DNA from: Pseudomonas tremae
GTDB lineage: Bacteria > Pseudomonadota > Gammaproteobacteria > Pseudomonadales > Pseudomonadaceae
Assembly: GCF_001401155.1 (NCBI RefSeq)
Contig: NZ_LJRO01000387.1
Span: 1-64,000, forward strand
DNA: 64,000 nt
Direction of reading: 5' to 3'
The notes beneath the pieces are model-generated. The model searched no databases and was not told the origin of the DNA. It saw nothing but the letters and a program-made list of their open reading frames with translations. Shown here in pieces: positions 15,582 to 23,764 of this stretch. Made by a program: the position numbers and the translations under genes. Position 1 is the stretch's first letter. Every line of letters begins with the position of its first letter.

Positions 15582-16130
15582 ATGTCGATTACCACGCAGC
15601 AGTTGCTGCAGATACTTCCCAACGCCAGCTCCCGAGCTGGCGTTTTTGTTCCTGTCTTAAACGTTGCAATGAGCAAGTACGCCATCGTCACCAGATTGCG
15701 CGTTGCCGCATTCATCGCGCAGATCGGCCATGAGTCTGGCCAGTTGCGCTATATGCGGGAATTGGGTAGCGATGACTACCTCGACAAATACGATACCGGG
15801 CGGCTGGCTGAACGCTTGGGCAACACGCCCGAGGATGATGATGACGGCCAATTGTATCGGGGCAGGGGGCTGATTCAGGTCACCGGCAAAGCGAACTACG
15901 CGGAGTGTGGCGAAGCGCTTGGGCTGGATCTGATCAATCATCCAGAGCTGCTGGAGTTGCCTCAACACGCCGCAATGTCAGCTGCGTGGTTCTGGCACCG
16001 CTCCAACCTTAACACGCTGGCGGACAAGGGCGACTACATCGCCATCACCAAGCGCATCAACGGCGGCACGAATGGCTTGGCTGATCGTCAGGCTCTTTAT
16101 GACCGTGCGTTGCAGCTTATCAAAGGCTGA
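15582..16130 (+). CDS. GH19-type endolysin
   Basis: A 182-residue chitinase-class (glycoside hydrolase 19) lysozyme-like protein, expected to cleave peptidoglycan glycan strands for lysis. Visible family features are AFIAQIGHESGQLRYMRE (catalytic Glu in the GHES motif), LYRGRGLIQVTGKANYAECGEALG and the C-terminal ITKRINGGTNGLADR. R-type pyocin clusters carry the same kind of endolysin directly after gene D. ATG 15582 follows CAGGAGA; an upstream in-frame start at 15459 lies inside gpD. No holin or Rz gene is visible nearby; they may lie left of the window. Confidence 0.88.
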   Translation: MSITTQQLLQILPNASSRAGVFVPVLNVAMSKYAIVTRLRVAAFIAQIGHESGQLRYMRELGSDDYLDKYDTGRLAERLGNTPEDDDDGQLYRGRGLIQVTGKANYAECGEALGLDLINHPELLELPQHAAMSAAWFWHRSNLNTLADKGDYIAITKRINGGTNGLADRQALYDRALQLIKG

Positions 16131-16328
16131 CCTCATCAGCGCCGCTCAGGGCGTAGGTCGTGCAAGTTATTCAAAGTGAAAAGAGCGACCAGTCGTGATG
16201 CGTCAACATCACGCCCGGTCACTGTCCCCGCAGATTGCCCCTGCAAGTCCAGCCAAGGCTCTCGCTTCGTGCACAAAGCGGAGCGAGCCTAGCACCTGTT
16301 CATATATACAGTAAAGGTCTTGCTTTCC

Positions 16329-17123
16329 ATGTCCACACCCATCATCCCTTGGATGGGCGGCAAACGCCGCCTGGCCGACCGTCTCATCCCGCTCTTCCCA
16401 CCCCACGAATGCTACGTCGAAGTGTTCGCTGGTGGTGCGGCCCTCTACTTCATGCGTCCCCAGGCCGCCCCTGTCGAGGTCTTGAACGACATCAACGGGG
16501 ATCTGGTCACGCTGTATCGCGTCGTCCAAAACCACCTTGAAGAATTCGTCCGCCAATTCAAATGGGCACTCAGCTCGCGCCAGGTGTTTGAGTGGCAGAA
16601 GATGACCCGGCCCGAAACCCTCACCGACATCCAGCGCGCTGCCCGGTTCTTCTACCTGCAGCACCATGCCTTTGCAGGAAAAGTGAGCGGGCAGACGTTT
16701 GGCACTGCCACGACCGGCCCGGCCATCAACCTGCTGCGGATCGAGGAAAACCTGTCTGCAGCTTGGCAGCGTTTGTCAGGTACATACGTGGAGAACCTGC
16801 CGTGGCTCGAATGTGCCGAGCGCTACGACCGGCCTCACACCTTCCACTACATGGACCCGCCTTACTGGCATACGGCCGGGTATGGTGTGAATTTTTCGTT
16901 TGAAAACTATGAGCGAATGGCCGACTTCATGCGACGCTGCAAGGGAAAGGTTATGGTCAGCATCAATGACCATCCTGACATACGGCGCGTGTTTGAAGGC
17001 TTCCATTTTGAAACGGTCGACATTCGCTACAGCACGGCAAACCAGAGAAAGGTAAAGGCCGATGTCAGCGGTGAGCTGGTTATCATGAATTGGGAGCCTG
17101 TGGTGCTGGGGGGGTTATTTTGA
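16329..17123 (+). CDS. DNA adenine methylase (Dam family)
   Basis: A 264-residue D12-class N6-adenine methyltransferase. Near the N-terminus PIIPWMGGKRRLADRLIPLFP is the AdoMet-binding motif I region, VEVFAGGAALYFMRP follows, and YMDPPYWHT is the catalytic DPPY motif. The C-terminus has the conserved KGKVMVSINDHP and RYSTANQRKVKADVSGELVIMNW segments. Phage methylases of this type protect DNA from host restriction. ATG 16329 is preferred over TTG 16320. Stand-alone gene with about 200 bases on each side; no cognate endonuclease gene is visible. Confidence 0.9.
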   Translation: MSTPIIPWMGGKRRLADRLIPLFPPHECYVEVFAGGAALYFMRPQAAPVEVLNDINGDLVTLYRVVQNHLEEFVRQFKWALSSRQVFEWQKMTRPETLTDIQRAARFFYLQHHAFAGKVSGQTFGTATTGPAINLLRIEENLSAAWQRLSGTYVENLPWLECAERYDRPHTFHYMDPPYWHTAGYGVNFSFENYERMADFMRRCKGKVMVSINDHPDIRRVFEGFHFETVDIRYSTANQRKVKADVSGELVIMNWEPVVLGGLF

Positions 17124-17216
17124 TTACGGAGTAGTCTTTTTAGTCGCACGGCTTTGGCCGTGCCCTTTCCTGGTGACGGGCACCGCGTAAGCGCACGCAT
17201 GTGAGGGGATACAAAA

Positions 17217-17282
17217 TGAGTTCCGATCAGGCTGGATTAAACTTGGCAGATCGCTACGTCAAGCCACTACGCTACGGTTAAC
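17217..17282 (+). other. Short ORF of 21 codons, significance unknown
   Basis: ATG 17217 preceded by GAGGGG, reading MSSDQAGLNLADRYVKPLRYG then TAA. It lies in the 256-base gap between the methylase and Hcp genes. Ribosome site is good, but nothing else supports it as a gene. Confidence 0.2.
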
Positions 17283-17346
17283 TTGGTATCCGGAACTGAT
17301 CTCATAATTCGCTGTCATAGGGGAGTTCTGCACCAATTGACTGACG

Positions 17347-17357
17347 TGTAGCAAATG
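17347..17357 (+). promoter_or_regulatory. Operator-like 11-mer upstream of hcp
   Basis: TGTAGCAAATG occurs here and, exactly, at 20891-20901, with its reverse complement at 20858-20868 between the integrase and dusA. Here it also forms a small dyad GTAGC-N6-GCTAC, just before the AAGGAGAGG ribosome site of hcp. Confidence 0.3.
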
Positions 17358-17379
17358 AGCTACCAAGGAGAGGTAAAAT

Positions 17380-17868
17380 ATGGCTTTCGACGCCTTTATT
17401 CAGATCGCAGATATTCCCGGCGAAGCTCTGGACGAGAAGTACAGCAAATGGATTGAGATTACTGGATATAACTTTGGCGTCAGTCAAAGCACGTCCGCAA
17501 CCGCCAGTTCCTCAGGCGGCGCTTCATCTGGTCGCACGACCATGACTAACTTCACGTTCACCAAATCCCTCGACAGTGCCAGTTGCAAGTTGATGGAAGC
17601 TAGCTGCGCCGGCCAGCACCTCAAGGAAGTGAAGCTAGTGCTCTGCCGTGCAGGGACCGATAAGCTCAAGTACTACGAAGTGGTTCTCGAAGAAGTGATC
17701 ATCGCCGATTACACCCAGAGTGCGAGCTCCGGAATTCCCATGGAAATCGTACAGCTAAACTACGGCCGCATCAAAACCACCTACACGCTGCAGAAACGTG
17801 TCGATGGTACTGCAGGCGGTAACATAGCCGGTGGATGGGATCGGATTAATAATAAAAAATATTCGTGA
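17380..17868 (+). CDS. hcp: Orphan Hcp (type VI secretion tube protein)
   Basis: A 162-residue Hcp1-family protein. MAFDAFIQIADIPGEALDEKYSKWIEI is the typical beginning, followed by the Ser/Thr/Gly-rich loop and FTFTKSLDSASCKLMEASCAGQHLKEVKLVLCRAG, and ending IQLNYGRIKTTY-like strands. Hcp hexamers form the T6SS inner tube and can carry small effectors in the lumen. No other T6SS structural gene is in the window, so this is an auxiliary Hcp. It is preceded by AAGGAGAGG and followed after 9 bases by a putative effector gene. Confidence 0.93.
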   Translation: MAFDAFIQIADIPGEALDEKYSKWIEITGYNFGVSQSTSATASSSGGASSGRTTMTNFTFTKSLDSASCKLMEASCAGQHLKEVKLVLCRAGTDKLKYYEVVLEEVIIADYTQSASSGIPMEIVQLNYGRIKTTYTLQKRVDGTAGGNIAGGWDRINNKKYS

Positions 17869-17877
17869 GGCACGACC

Positions 17878-18855
17878 ATGGCCGAAGTACGAACTTTTAT
17901 TAATGCCAGAGCGCAGACCTTTGATTCCTTGAAAGCGAACCTTGCGTTGCCAAATAACACCAAGGCCAAATTCGTCGCACTTAACTCCCACATCTCGGGC
18001 GGTGTTGTCCTGCCCGGTGAATTGGTCATAATCGGCGATGCCTCCACTCCGTCTTCTACTGCTCAGGAAGCCTTCCTGATGGCAAAGGCTGCCGATGTGC
18101 ATACGGCATTGCTGGTTAACGGTGTCGATGCTGATGACTTTTTTATTGAGAACTTCGAGCTGCTCAAACAAGCCATATCCTACACCTCGATGGGTATAGG
18201 CGCTGCAAGTGATGGCTGGGCCAAGCATATGGAGGAGATCAAGAAAACGCTTCAAGATATAGAAAAGCTTTACCGGGAACACTTAGGCTCCGGGAGTATG
18301 AACGAACGAGACGCGTTCTATGCCAAGCGAACAGGGTTGTTTATGAAGCTTGACGAACAGCTGGGTAATTTTCTTTCATATGGAGCCGGCCTTCGTAATG
18401 AAGGTTCAATCAAAAAAATGCTTGGGCTTTCAACCAACAGTTATATGCATTCCGGAGAAATCTCAGGATACGCCGACAAGGTATCCGGCGTGGCAAAAGC
18501 TGCTAAATGGATCAAAAGAGGAGCTTATATTGGGACTGCGCTTGAAGTAGGCTCTACTGGGCTCGCAATCCATAAAGCGTGCTCGCTTGGTCGTGAGGAT
18601 GAGTGTCGAAAAGCGAAGTATGTTGAGGGTGGTTCGCTTGTGGGTAGTGTCGTTGGATCGGGTGCTGGCGGGTTTGTAGGAGGGGCACTCCTCACTACAG
18701 CCTGCGTCGCAGTTGGTATTCCTACTGGCGGCATGGGGACGCTTGCATGCGGCGTAATTGGAGGCGCTGTCGGTGGGTGGGGCGGAGGTGCTCTGGGCGA
18801 GTCAAGGGGTGAGAAGTTTGGAGAAGTTCTTTACGGGAAGATGACAAGTGAGTAG
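17878..18855 (+). CDS. Putative Hcp-linked T6SS effector, glycine-zipper pore former
   Basis: A 325-residue protein encoded directly after Hcp. The first ~120 residues are mixed alpha/beta (KFVALNSHISGGVVLPGELVIIGDAS resembles a LysM-like or adaptor segment). The middle is helical and charged. Residues about 215-320 are hydrophobic and Gly-rich, with repeated GxxxG spacing (GSVVGSGAGGFVGGALL, then VIGGAVGGWGGGALGE), as in membrane-inserting toxins such as Tse4. A four-Cys content in this part is unusual. The next gene encodes a membrane protein whose start overlaps this stop, as in effector-immunity pairs. The toxin role is inferred from context and composition; no enzymatic motif is seen. 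Confidence 0.65.
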   Translation: MAEVRTFINARAQTFDSLKANLALPNNTKAKFVALNSHISGGVVLPGELVIIGDASTPSSTAQEAFLMAKAADVHTALLVNGVDADDFFIENFELLKQAISYTSMGIGAASDGWAKHMEEIKKTLQDIEKLYREHLGSGSMNERDAFYAKRTGLFMKLDEQLGNFLSYGAGLRNEGSIKKMLGLSTNSYMHSGEISGYADKVSGVAKAAKWIKRGAYIGTALEVGSTGLAIHKACSLGREDECRKAKYVEGGSLVGSVVGSGAGGFVGGALLTTACVAVGIPTGGMGTLACGVIGGAVGGWGGGALGESRGEKFGEVLYGKMTSE

Positions 18856-19222
18856 TACCCAAATCGATCTGTTTGCTGGATTTATACTGATAGCTATTGG
18901 ATTCGTTTTGCTTGCCGTAATTCTGATTGCTCACAAGTATATTGACGTTGTGGAGGGTTGTCTGGAGAATTGTTCTTATATAAAAGATAATAAGCGTGTC
19001 TGGTCAAGTGCTGGTTTGCTTGGCAAGGTAATGAGGGGGGGGATAATTTCAATGGTGTTAATAATGCCAGGAATGCATGCGAAAAGAGGTTTGGTAGATG
19101 TTCAGGAGCTGAATAGACTGCCAGGTCGATATAGATATCTTTTTACGGTGCCGTTCATTACAGGCTGCGTATTGCTTGCTGTTCTAGTGGTGCTTGATGT
19201 TGTCGAGAAGTACTTGCTTTGA
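18848..19222 (+). CDS. Putative immunity protein, integral membrane
   Basis: A 124-residue protein starting at GTG 18848, overlapping the end of the preceding putative effector by 8 bases, with GGGAAG as ribosome site. Two clear membrane segments lie at about residues 8-30 (LFAGFILIAIGFVLLAVILIA) and 97-119 (FTVPFITGCVLLAVLVVLDVV), with a weaker one near 62-76. An inner-membrane immunity protein is what a pore-forming toxin would need. I do not recognise a named family. Confidence 0.62.
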   Translation: MSSTQIDLFAGFILIAIGFVLLAVILIAHKYIDVVEGCLENCSYIKDNKRVWSSAGLLGKVMRGGIISMVLIMPGMHAKRGLVDVQELNRLPGRYRYLFTVPFITGCVLLAVLVVLDVVEKYLL

Positions 19223-19259
19223 GCCTGGCTAAAAGAGCTTGAATTTGTGGGCGGTACTA

Positions 19260-19463
19260 ATGGGTGTAAGCCGGTGGCTTTATCTTTTTTGTTCCTGTTT
19301 ATTGATTGTTATTGTATCTTTATTCTGACTGATTACGTTGTGTGCGGTTTTCACCGGGTTTGAATGTGGTGTCTATGTAGGTTGTGTTTCTATTGTCGTG
19401 GGTTTTCTTGTGCTTAGTTTATTGTGCCTGTTTGTTAATGTACGTATTATTTTAAGGTCCTGA
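19260..19463 (+). pseudogene. Broken two-TM small protein gene
   Basis: From ATG 19260 the frame reads MGVSRWLYLFCSCLLIVIVSLF, meets TGA at 19326-19328, and stays open without another stop to TGA 19461. The 44 codons after the first stop encode a second hydrophobic segment (VGCVSIVVGFLVLSLLCLFVNV). The whole would be a 67-residue two-TM protein. One in-frame stop splits it. It could be a decayed second immunity gene or a membrane micro-protein cut down to its first segment. Confidence 0.42.
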
Positions 19464-19727
19464 ATGCGACTGGATGGAGCCTAGTCTTCTTGAGCCGCTT
19501 CCAAGTAATATTCCTTTTAAGCCGACTATGTAACAGATCAACGACCGGTCACGTAAAATCTCTTGTGGGCGGCCTTATCCGTAGCTACTGAGAGCATGTG
19601 TCGATTGCTCCAGATTCCGCCCTCGAAAGCCCTGCCATGACGGGGGAGGTGATCAGGATGGGCTAAATAGCCCCGGAGAATCATGGTGGCACCTCAGTGA
19701 AGCGCCACGCTGGAGTTGATTGCAGCA
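19464..19727. other. Interval between cassette and integrase
   Basis: No gene seen. It contains a small hairpin (GGGCT-AAAT-AGCCC, about 19660-19673) close to the 3' end of the integrase gene. Confidence 0.3.
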
Positions 19728-20855
19728 CTAGCGTTGGTTGGTACGTGTGCCAAGGTCAACCTCTGCATTCACAATCCGCTTTAGCCACTCCCAGCCTTGG
19801 TACGGATCGCCGCGTCCTTGCAAATGAGTGTACCGTCGCAACGAATTCCAATCACGATGGCCTGACACGCTTGAAACTCTGGGAATGTCCCAGTCCATTT
19901 CGAAAAGCCTGCTGATGCCGTCGTGTCGCATATCGTGAAAGTGCAGATCCTTCAGTTCCAGAAACTTGCAGGCCCGGGTGAATGCGGCGGATATAGAATC
20001 TGAGTTGTATGGGAATATCTCAGTACACCCTTTAGGCATGCTCATCAGGATTGCCCATGCTTCGTCAGGAAGGTGGCACCAGACATCGTTGCCGATCTTC
20101 TGTCCGGGATTTTTCATGTCTCTGACCAGCACAGCCTGACGTTTTTCATCCAGATCATCCCAGCGAATCCTAGTTATTTCTTCCTGTCTACGCGTTGAAA
20201 ATATCGCGAACCCTAGCACTTTGGGCATGTTTATCGAAGAGGGCTTACGTAGCTGTATTTCAAAAAAGTGCGTAAACAGGGCGTCGAGTTCTTCTTTAGT
20301 TGGTCTGCGGGTGCGCTCCTTGCTTTTGCTGACCATTCCCAGCTTACGGAGGACGATTCGCGCATCAGACATTGCATGAGGAGCAACCTCATACCCCCAA
20401 GCTGGTTTCGCTACGGACAGTACTGCTCCTAGATGCGACAAATCATTTCCCACAGTTTGTGCCTGAACTCCTCCACCTTCCTTGCCCATACGCCATTGTG
20501 CGTACTCAACCAGTTTCTGGCTCGTCAATGCTGAGTCTGCTACCGCCCCCAGCCAACTCTCGCCGATGGCGGTAAGGGTTGCCCGCTTGGTCTTGCCCAG
20601 AGGGCGAATCTTCTCATACTCATCAAGGTATCGATCAATCATTTGTTTGACGCTGGCAGCCTGGCGATTTTGGCGCTCTATCGCACCTGGTACGGCTAGC
20701 TCCGCCTCACGTCTTTTGATCCATGCCTGGGCAACCTGCTTACGATCGAAGGTTTGGGTTTCCTGATAAACTGGTTGGCCGACCCTATTGATCCGAATCT
20801 GTGCCGTGAAGCCAGTGGTTTTGTCTTTGCGTTTCCGTGCCGTGATTGTGCCCAT
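19728..20855 (-). CDS. Tyrosine recombinase/integrase (dusA-type)
   Basis: A 375-residue phage-type tyrosine integrase. The N-terminus (MGTITARKRKDKTTGFTAQIRI) is the short arm-binding region, then a SAM-like core-binding domain (about 65-165) and the catalytic domain. Catalytic residues visible are R223 (STRRQEE), H307-x-x-R310 (HDMRHDG), H333 (GHRDW) and the nucleophile Y342 (LRRYTHLQ). It is transcribed away from dusA, whose start is 102 bases away. Integrases beside the 5' end of dusA define a known class of genomic islands and prophages that insert in that gene. The 5' flank carries inverted 11-mers that could be binding arms or an operator. Confidence 0.93.
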   Translation of the reverse strand: MGTITARKRKDKTTGFTAQIRINRVGQPVYQETQTFDRKQVAQAWIKRREAELAVPGAIERQNRQAASVKQMIDRYLDEYEKIRPLGKTKRATLTAIGESWLGAVADSALTSQKLVEYAQWRMGKEGGGVQAQTVGNDLSHLGAVLSVAKPAWGYEVAPHAMSDARIVLRKLGMVSKSKERTRRPTKEELDALFTHFFEIQLRKPSSINMPKVLGFAIFSTRRQEEITRIRWDDLDEKRQAVLVRDMKNPGQKIGNDVWCHLPDEAWAILMSMPKGCTEIFPYNSDSISAAFTRACKFLELKDLHFHDMRHDGISRLFEMDWDIPRVSSVSGHRDWNSLRRYTHLQGRGDPYQGWEWLKRIVNAEVDLGTRTNQR

Positions 20856-20857
20856 GT

Positions 20858-20901
20858 CATTTGCTACATTTCAGAATCGGTTTGCTACATTGTAGCAAAT
20901 G
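20858..20901. repeat. Inverted 11-mer pair between int and dusA
   Basis: CATTTGCTACA at 20858-20868 and its exact reverse complement TGTAGCAAATG at 20891-20901. An inner TTTGCTACA at 20881-20889 makes a near-perfect palindrome with the right copy (TTTGCTACA-T-TGTAGCAAA). Likely integrase/excisionase arm sites or an operator for int. Confidence 0.55.
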
Positions 20902-20956
20902 CTTCTGAAAAACAAGCTGAAATGGGTAAAAATAGCTGTATAAAAGACCAGTAAAT

Positions 20957-21976
20957 ATGATCAGAGAAAATCAAGAAAGCCCAGTAAACATTGGTGAATC
21001 AAGGGCTGTGCTGTCCCGACGCTTCTCCGTCGCCCCCATGATGGACTGGACCGATCACCATTGCCGCTACTTCATGCGTCTGCTGTCCAGGCACGCGTTG
21101 CTGTACACCGAAATGGTCACCACCGGCGCTTTGTTGCATGGCGACCGTGATCGGTTCTTGCGTCATGACGAGACCGAGCACCCGTTGGCATTGCAACTGG
21201 GTGGTAGCACAGCTGCGGATCTGGCTGCGTGTGCGCGGCTGGCTGAAGAGGCGGGCTACGACGAGGTCAATCTGAACGTCGGTTGTCCGAGCGATCGGGT
21301 GCAGAACAACATGATCGGTGCGTGCCTGATGGCGCATCCGCAACTGGTGGCTGATTGCGTGAAGGCCATGCGCGATGCGGTGGTTATTCCGGTCACGGTT
21401 AAGCATCGCATCGGCATCAATGGCCGCGACAGTTATGCCGAGCTGTGTGATTTCGTCGGCACGGTGCAGGAGGCGGGTTGCCAGAGTTTTACGGTTCATG
21501 CGCGTATTGCGATTCTTGAGGGGCTGTCACCCAAGGAGAACCGCGATATTCCGCCGCTGCGCTATGACGTGGTTGCGCAGTTGAAATCTGATTTTCCCGA
21601 TCTGGAAATTGTGCTCAACGGCGGCATCAAGACGCTGGAGCAGTGCAGCGAGCATCTGCAGGTCTTCGATGGTGTGATGTTGGGTCGCGAGGCCTATCAC
21701 AACCCGTATCTGTTGGCGCAGGTGGATCAGCAGTTGTTCGGCAGCATGGCGCCGGTCATCAGCCGTCATGCTGCATTGGAGGCAATGCGGCCTTACATTG
21801 CGGCGCATATTGCCAGCGGTGGCAACATGCACCATGTGACTCGCCATATGCTTGGCCTCGGTCTGGGGTTTCCGGGCGCACGGCGTTTTCGTCAGTTGCT
21901 GTCGGTTGATATTCACAAGGCGGATGACCCCATGCTGTTGCTGGACAAAGCCGCAGAGTTTCTTCGCGGGCATTAA
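20957..21976 (+). CDS. dusA: tRNA-dihydrouridine synthase A
   Basis: A 339-residue FMN-dependent enzyme that reduces U20/U20a in tRNA D-loops. RRFSVAPMMDWTDHHCRYFMR starts the TIM barrel; the catalytic Cys is C110 in NVGCPSDRVQNNMIGACLM; ITVKHRIG-like and LNGGIKTLEQ segments bind FMN. The C-terminal helical domain ends RQLLSVDIHKADDPMLLLDKA. The first ~20 residues (MIRENQESPVNIGESRAVLS) precede the conserved core and are likely encoded by the inserted element, which usually replaces the 5' end of dusA and rebuilds a start codon. No strong ribosome site is visible before ATG 20957. Confidence 0.95.
   Translation: MIRENQESPVNIGESRAVLSRRFSVAPMMDWTDHHCRYFMRLLSRHALLYTEMVTTGALLHGDRDRFLRHDETEHPLALQLGGSTAADLAACARLAEEAGYDEVNLNVGCPSDRVQNNMIGACLMAHPQLVADCVKAMRDAVVIPVTVKHRIGINGRDSYAELCDFVGTVQEAGCQSFTVHARIAILEGLSPKENRDIPPLRYDVVAQLKSDFPDLEIVLNGGIKTLEQCSEHLQVFDGVMLGREAYHNPYLLAQVDQQLFGSMAPVISRHAALEAMRPYIAAHIASGGNMHHVTRHMLGLGLGFPGARRFRQLLSVDIHKADDPMLLLDKAAEFLRGH
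21016..21056. other. Predicted island attachment site in the dusA 5' end
   Basis: dusA-type integrases recombine in the region coding for RRFSVAPMMDWTD. That stretch begins here, 160 bases from the integrase start. The partner repeat should lie at the left end of the element, outside the window, so the exact core cannot be shown. Confidence 0.4.
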
Positions 21977-22049
21977 GCGGACCAGCGGGCTGGTGGCTTT
22001 GGTGTACTGATCTAAGCTCAGACCAATTCCACCAGGCGTCTTCCCCACC

Positions 22050-23639
22050 ATGTTGAATCGACGAAACTTTTTGGAGTTTTCTTCGATATCTGCGTTGTTG
22101 CTTGCATCAGGTATCCCTAGTTCCGCACACGCTAATAAACGATTAAAAATGGGCGCAGACGAGCCCTTTTCTTTTGACTTGCTGATGCAGCGAGCGCATG
22201 ACATGGCGATGCAGCCATACATTGCTTCTTCCAGTCCCAGTGCGAATCTGATGGAGAAGCTGGATTACGATGCCCATAACAAAATCCGCTTCAAGCCTGA
22301 GTACACGTTGTTCGCTGATGGTCAGGGGCAGTTTCCGATCACCTTCTTTCACCCTGGCAAATTCTTTCCCAAGCCTGTGCGGCTTCATGTTGTCGATAAG
22401 GGCGTGGCGAAAGAAATCGTTTACGATCAGGCATATTTCGATATCCCCGAAGACAGTCCCGCTCGTCAATTGCGCCACCAGGCAGGTTTTGCGGGGTTTC
22501 GTATTCAGGAAAGTCGCCGGGATAAACAAGGAAAGCTTGAAAGCCGCAGCAATGACTGGGCTTCCTTTCTGGGTGCAGCCTACTTTCGGGCCATTGGTGA
22601 GCAGTATCAATACGGTCTTTCAGCGCGAGGTATCGCGCTGGACGTTGCCCAGGCGGGGGTTCTGGAAGAGTTTCCCGATTTCACCGACTTCTGGTTTGAA
22701 ACTTCTGCCGATACTAAATCCAGGTCAATGGTTTTATACGCGCTGTTGAATGGACCCAGTGTCTGCGGCGCCTATCGGTTTGTCATGCAGCGAGGCAAAG
22801 GCGTGGTGATGGATGTCGAAGCAGCACTGTTCATGCGTAGCGAAGTTCAGAGATTCGGCATCGCACCTGCCAGTTCGATGTACTGGTTCAGTGAGCAGGC
22901 CAAGAAGACTGCCGTTGACTGGCGGCCCGAGGTGCACGACTCCGATGGTCTGGCGATCTGGACAGGTACCGGAGAGCGTATCTGGAGACCGCTGAACAAT
23001 CCTTCGCGGACGATGACATCTGCGTTTAGCGACAATAACCCGAAAGGTTTTGGTCTGTTGCAGCGAGATCGCGACTTCAACCACTACTTGGACGGCGTGC
23101 AGTACGGACGGCGACCGAGTCTGTGGATTGAGCCTCAGGGCAATTGGGGGAAGGGTACAGTGCAACTGGTTGAAATCCCCACAGACGACGAGATCCACGA
23201 CAATATCGTTGCCATGTGGGTGCCTGAAAAACCAGCGGTGCCGGGGACCGAGTATCGGCTCAGTTATCGCATGCACTGGCTGGATGACGAACCTTATCCC
23301 GATAGCGAGCTGGCGCGGTGTGTTGCAACACGCCTTGGCAATGGCGGGCAGCCCGGACAACCTCGGCCTATCGGGGTGCGCAAATTCATGGTCGAGTTTC
23401 AGGGCCATTCACTCGAAAAGATTCCCGTTGACGTCTTTCCCGAAGCCGTACTGTCCTGCTCAAGAGGCAGTTATTCCTATGTCTTCACGCATCCTGTGCC
23501 AGATGGCATCGCGGGACATTGGCGAGCGCAGTTCGATCTTGCTGTCGAGGGTCTAGAGCCGGTGGAGATGCGTCTTTATCTGCGTCTGGGTGATCAGACG
23601 TTATCTGAAACCTGGTTATACCAGTACCATCCTTTCTGA
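22050..23639 (+). CDS. opgD: Periplasmic glucan biosynthesis protein D
   Basis: A 529-residue MdoG/OpgD-family protein involved in making osmoregulated periplasmic glucans, acting in the periplasm on glucan structure. It begins with a twin-arginine signal (NRRNFLEFSSISALLLASGIPSSAHA), which is the hallmark of OpgD rather than the Sec-exported OpgG. Family segments include FHPGKFFPKPVRLHVV, GASYFRA-like FLGAAYFRAIGEQYQYGLSARGIALD and FSDNNPKGFGLLQRDRDFNHYLD. Length fits OpgD (about 530-550). It sits alone downstream of dusA with a 73-base gap. Confidence 0.93.
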   Translation: MLNRRNFLEFSSISALLLASGIPSSAHANKRLKMGADEPFSFDLLMQRAHDMAMQPYIASSSPSANLMEKLDYDAHNKIRFKPEYTLFADGQGQFPITFFHPGKFFPKPVRLHVVDKGVAKEIVYDQAYFDIPEDSPARQLRHQAGFAGFRIQESRRDKQGKLESRSNDWASFLGAAYFRAIGEQYQYGLSARGIALDVAQAGVLEEFPDFTDFWFETSADTKSRSMVLYALLNGPSVCGAYRFVMQRGKGVVMDVEAALFMRSEVQRFGIAPASSMYWFSEQAKKTAVDWRPEVHDSDGLAIWTGTGERIWRPLNNPSRTMTSAFSDNNPKGFGLLQRDRDFNHYLDGVQYGRRPSLWIEPQGNWGKGTVQLVEIPTDDEIHDNIVAMWVPEKPAVPGTEYRLSYRMHWLDDEPYPDSELARCVATRLGNGGQPGQPRPIGVRKFMVEFQGHSLEKIPVDVFPEAVLSCSRGSYSYVFTHPVPDGIAGHWRAQFDLAVEGLEPVEMRLYLRLGDQTLSETWLYQYHPF

Positions 23640-23764
23640 CGCAGGTTACAAAAGACCTTGTCCCCCAAGGCAATCATCGGCCGCTCAAAAAGCCGTCGTT
23701 CAGCAGTGGTTGCCTGTCGGTCAACGCATTATATTGACTGCCTAAACCAACAAGGAAAAACCAC

